Assembly: GCA_009746045.1 (NCBI GenBank)
Contig: RPFO01000106.1
Location: 1,697,711 to 1,757,710 of the forward strand
Direction of reading: 5' to 3'
Origin: Mesostigma viride
Lineage: Eukaryota; Streptophyta; Mesostigmatophyceae; Mesostigmatales; Mesostigmataceae
DNA: 60,000 nucleotides
The translations under genes and the position numbers were made by a program. The notes beneath the pieces were generated by a model that saw only the letters and a program-made list of their open reading frames with translations, ran no database searches and was not told where the DNA came from. Of the stretch, positions 56,535 through 60,000 are shown in pieces. Each line of letters starts with the position of its first letter. Within the stretch, counting starts at the first letter, position 1.

Positions 56535-58862
56535 CTAGAGCTGGTGTAGGGTTTTGTATTCCTGCAACAAACGACTACAACCATCTAACTCACTCTCCGT
56601 GTACCATACTTTATCTACCTCACTCCGAGCATACATCCATTTCACTTTATACTGACGCTGGGTACCGCGGCCCTTTTTGATATCTCTATGGGCCACGATG
56701 CTCTCTACTTCGTCTTCTACCTCCCCAGTGTCAGGGTTATTTCTAAAGGGGCAGGCGCTAGCTCTCTACCAGCGAACGTGCTAGGGTGGTACAGTTTCAG
56801 CTGGCTTCTATGGAAGGTGTTAGAATGTGTCTGCCAAGAGGTAGGGATATCGACTTTATATAAGAAATTTCCTACTCTAGACAACACACGGAAGGGTCCT
56901 AAGAAGGCGGGCCTAAGTTTGACCTTAAGTTCTGCTTCAAACTTGTGGGCAAAACGGCCAACACGGGGGCCTTCTACTAATACTAGATCTCCTATATCTA
57001 TCTCAGGCGCTCTTCTATCTAAGGAGGCACGCAACCTAGCAAGGTACTTAGACTGAGCTTTTTGGTACCCTGAGATCGCGTGGTCATGTGCAGTTTTCAT
57101 TCTATCTAGCAAGGACTGTACACCTTCTACAGTATCCCGGGACACATCATCCCTGTCCCGTAGAGGACTAGCTAAGAGAGAGGTAGGGGTAAGAGGCTGT
57201 GTACCAGTATCTAGGAAGAAGGGCGTATATCCATGCGCAGCCTGGGGGCAATTGTTAAGGGAGAACTCTACCAAACATAAATAATCCTCCCAATCACTTC
57301 CCGAGCCATTAACATAGTGCCTAAGCGCTTCTTCCACTACCCTATTAAGACGCTCTACTAAATGAGAGGAGGAGGAGTGGTAGGCAGTACCGTAGGTAAC
57401 CTTGGTACCGATGGCAGCGAAAAACTGCTGCCAAAAATCTGAGGTAAATAACTTATCTTTATCACTAATAAACTGCCTACTCAAACCATGATATCTGTAA
57501 ACATTATTAAGGTATAGGCGTGCGCAATCACGTGCGGTGAGTTCTAAAGGACACGGCACGAGATGACACATACGAGTAAAACGATCTATGAACACAAGGA
57601 TCTGGGCATTACCTCTATCATTCTTTCTAAAAGGTCCTACAAAATCCATCATGATAGAATCCCACGGCATGATGGGATCAGGCAAGGTCCTAGGTTCTGC
57701 TATCTGTCCTACGTTATTGGGTTTCATCTCCTGGCAAGATTGACAGGTTCTAACATACTCATCTACATCCTTAAAAAGGGAAGGCCAGTAATAAGAGCGG
57801 GCTACTAGGTCCCGTACCCGTTTACCACCCTGATGAGCAGCTAAGTCATGCAACTCAAAGAGCAAGGAGGAGCGACAGATAGGAGGGACATATAGGCGCC
57901 ATTGAGGGGGAGACTCTGCTATCTGCACATATAAAAACCCACCTACAAATTTACAAGGGTGCTTGCCTAATTGTTGGGGATGGGCAGCAATGGCAGCTAA
58001 TGCTTCCGGCTCAGTGGCCGTAAATCTACTAATAAGGCGTTCAAGATCAGAGGTAGGCATCGCTACAGAGGTATCCAGAACAGGTTTAAAGAGATCTCCT
58101 ACCGCCTTGCCAAAGAGAAGGGGAGGTCCTAGAGGGACTATGTTTTCATAGGACTTTCCTGACCTAGTCGCTACATGGCTAAGCGGTATAGAAATTTTAT
58201 TTTTCCCCTCCCCCCCCACCGAGGCCACAGGAAGGGCCTCACACGGGAGAGAGAGTCCTACGTGAGAAAGGAGATCAGGCATGCGAACAGCTGTATGAAA
58301 GAGGTAGGCATAGGATTCATCATCAGGTAGTTCACCATAAGGGGTTACACCCATAGTAGTAGGAACTAGAGTAGTATTGAGAACATCAAGGTCCTCGAAA
58401 AAGGAGTAATCTGCACGACGAGAGAGTGCATCTGGTACTATGTTATCTACACCCTTAACATACTGAAGTTTAAAAGGGGAAAACTGTGCTAAAAACTCCA
58501 TCCAGCGCGCTTGACGAGGGGTAAGGTTGGGTTGTGAGAGAAGATGGGTAAGGGGACGGTGATCCGTTTGGATAACTAATCTATAAGGATCTATCTCACA
58601 GGGTTCATTCAGGCAGACATCAAATTGAGCACCTTTAAGAAAGTGCTGCCACGCGTGGCAACAATACACCACCGCTAAGAGTTCCTGCTGGTGTACGGGA
58701 TAGTTACGCTCCGCAGGGAGCATTGTCCTGGAGATATACTCAATTGGCTGTAAGCCCTGACCCTGGTCCTGGAGAAGGACGCCCCCTATAGCTACCTTAC
58801 TGGCGTCTGTAGCTACCACAAAGGGTTTAGTAGTAGCCGGAACTAGACTGTATCTAGGCGAC
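56535..58862 (-). pseudogene. Element D Pol: RNase H, integrase and chromodomain (5'-truncated, one frameshift)
   Basis: The frame to 56717 contains Ty3-type RNase H (FVVATDASKVAIGGVLL, QELLAVVYCCHAW, TDHRPLTHLL, PDALSRRAD). The HHCC integrase finger follows (ELHDLAAHQGGKRVRD, then CQSCQ), with the DDE core Asp in MMDFVGPF, Asp in FISDKDKLF and Glu in HLVERLNRVVEE, and the GPF-type C-terminus (FLGPFRVLSRVGNFLYKVDI). After a one-base frame change near 56740, the minus strand encodes a chromodomain (EVESIVAHRD, YKVKWMYARSEVDKVWY, ELDGCSRLLQEY) ending at TAG 56535-56537. A chromodomain after integrase defines chromoviruses, which use it to target chromatin. RT is absent. Confidence 0.85.
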
Positions 58863-59102
58863 CTGGAACTCCGCGACAAATAAACGACATGCAGGTGCCA
58901 AGCTGGCCGTGCATGTACGACTGTACGTGCATTGCTGCAGATTGCTGCGTGTCGGACTAGGGTCTAGGAGACGAAGGACGAGGAAATTAGGTGACGAAGT
59001 TATGTTGTCTGCCAACAAGGGCGCGCATCTGGCACCTAACATTTAATCGTAGCACAATTGACATCCAGGCACCATGGCTAGCGACGGTGATGGTGTGGGT
59101 CT
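58863..59102. other. Flank of element D
   Basis: Similarity to Ty3 Pol stops near 58862. The following 240 bp show no retroelement motif. Confidence 0.4.
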
Positions 59103-59402
59103 ATGGAACACGATGATGACTGGGCCGACGAGATGCAGGCCGTATTCGAGACTGTCTGGACACACATCGTGAAAGAACAGACTCTCAACAAGAAAGGGCA
59201 GCCGACAGGTAACTACAAGCTAAGTGACGTGCACACTTTTGGATGCAGAATTCTCGGGTTCTACCACCCGAGCAAGGCTAGCACCCGCCATATCATGGGC
59301 GCTACGTACGCGAAGGAGGCAAGAGTGAGCGAGTGCAAGAGGCCGCCGGAGGCATTACGTCGCAGGCTGCGGGGTATTTGGTGTGACTCGCGATGCACAT
59401 AA
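59103..59402 (+). CDS. Hypothetical ORF, 99 codons
   Basis: The ATG at 59103 opens a frame with reasonable composition (MEHDDDWADEMQAVFETVWT, KGQPTGNYKLSDVHTFGCRI). I do not recognise the product. An ATG in another frame lies upstream at 59072. It may be a first exon, a decayed mobile-element piece or a chance ORF. Confidence 0.25.
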   Translation: MEHDDDWADEMQAVFETVWTHIVKEQTLNKKGQPTGNYKLSDVHTFGCRILGFYHPSKASTRHIMGATYAKEARVSECKRPPEALRRRLRGIWCDSRCT

Positions 59403-60000
59403 ATGCCTTATTTAGCCATGCAGGCTGCTGCTAGCCAGCCACCGTACCATATGTGTTAATGGTTTAGGGAAGCTGGGTCGGGTTGCTGGCATGCATGGTA
59501 TCCTGCACGCTAGCCACATTGTTGGCAGCCCGTATGGATTCTTGCTTCATGTAGATCAATATTGCATGGTGGCCTACCACGAGTAGGCAAGATGTCTGTT
59601 TCTGGCACAATGTCTTATTACTTTTGGCAAGTTGGCCGACTGACCGTGTGCTATTTACAGACATTATTAATAACAACAGATGTACAATGCTTGTATTTGT
59701 AGGCATGCAGCGACGGCAACGGCAATATTATGTGATGATGTGTTAAATAAAGGCAAGTGGTGTTGCAAGAACACAAAAAAAACATGCCTGATTGGTCAGA
59801 ATGTTGAAGAACCCCCTGAACCATGCAAAAAACAGCATTTTCAAGAGTCCCCGTATGATTTGCGTATTATACCCCGTATGGCGTATTATACACCATACCC
59901 ATGGGCCCCGTATGGTTGCGTATTGCGTATGGCTGTACACTGTGCCCAAGGAAGCGCACGTCATGAGTGCCCTCGCTGAAGACATCAGCCCAGGCGGATG
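59403..60000. other. Right edge, nothing recognised
   Basis: AT-richer DNA with a local imperfect repeat of CCGTATGGCGTATTA-like words at about 59850-59930. No gene can be supported. Confidence 0.4.

Larger units (their letters stand above)
31217..58862 (-). mobile_element. Element D: Ty3/gypsy chromovirus remnant split by nested elements A and C
   Basis: Host of the nest. Its own parts on the minus strand are 58862-56445 (RNase H, integrase, chromodomain), 41021-40732, and 33253 to about 31217. Removing A (TSD GCTAT) and C (TSD GTAGG) rejoins these parts in one frame. RT, protease and Gag are missing on the 5' side: similarity stops at the RT/RNase H boundary near 58862. The left end is not resolved. 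Confidence 0.7.

Overview
The window is nuclear DNA of a eukaryote, most likely a green alga (Chlorophyta, probably near Chlamydomonadales). The evidence is one very intron-rich gene with canonical GT-AG introns that encodes a receptor-type nucleotide cyclase of the kind expanded in volvocine-type algae, plus dense LTR and LINE retroelements and extreme simple-sequence arrays. There are no bacterial operons, CRISPR arrays, rRNA genes or recognisable tRNA genes. The taxon is an inference from gene type, not from a marker.

Left edge (1-1600): the ORF1 of an L1-type LINE on the minus strand, frameshifted near its start.

2313-23375, minus strand: one gene of about 21 kb, which I assembled from ten exons with matching splice phases (1,478 codons including the stop). 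It predicts a signal peptide, a periplasmic-binding-protein-like ectodomain, a second extracellular region, an EGF-like Cys cluster, one transmembrane helix and two class III nucleotide cyclase domains (C1, C2). C1 keeps the metal-binding Asp residues and C2 keeps the Asn/Arg pair, so the two domains look complementary. One in-frame TAA (20296-20298) interrupts exon 3. The introns carry a 5.4 kb (GGGGCA)n array, a 1.7 kb polypurine array and a C44 run.

23557-24845: a TIR element just upstream of the cyclase start, with a 527-bp foldback (hairpin) element inserted at its left end.

25293-30721: two 3' fragments of a LINE ORF2 with the RT-associated zinc finger.

31217-58862: a Russian-doll nest of LTR retrotransposons, resolved from target-site duplications (TSDs). 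Element D (Ty3 chromovirus remnant, minus) carries an extra ORF directly after its chromodomain. That ORF is split by element A (33254-40731, minus, TSD GCTAT) and by element C (41022-56444, plus, TSD GTAGG). C is in turn split by element B (45410-53461, plus, TSD GTATA). A and B share an unusual plan: ORF0, Gag (CCHC), then integrase, retropepsin-like protease, RT and RNase H. The protease lies after the integrase, unlike either the Ty1/copia or the Ty3/gypsy order. In B, Gag and Pol are in one frame separated by a single TGA in the context TGA-CTA-G, a known leaky-stop context. This element family is the best candidate for an undescribed system here.

58863-60000: flanking DNA with one weak ORF.
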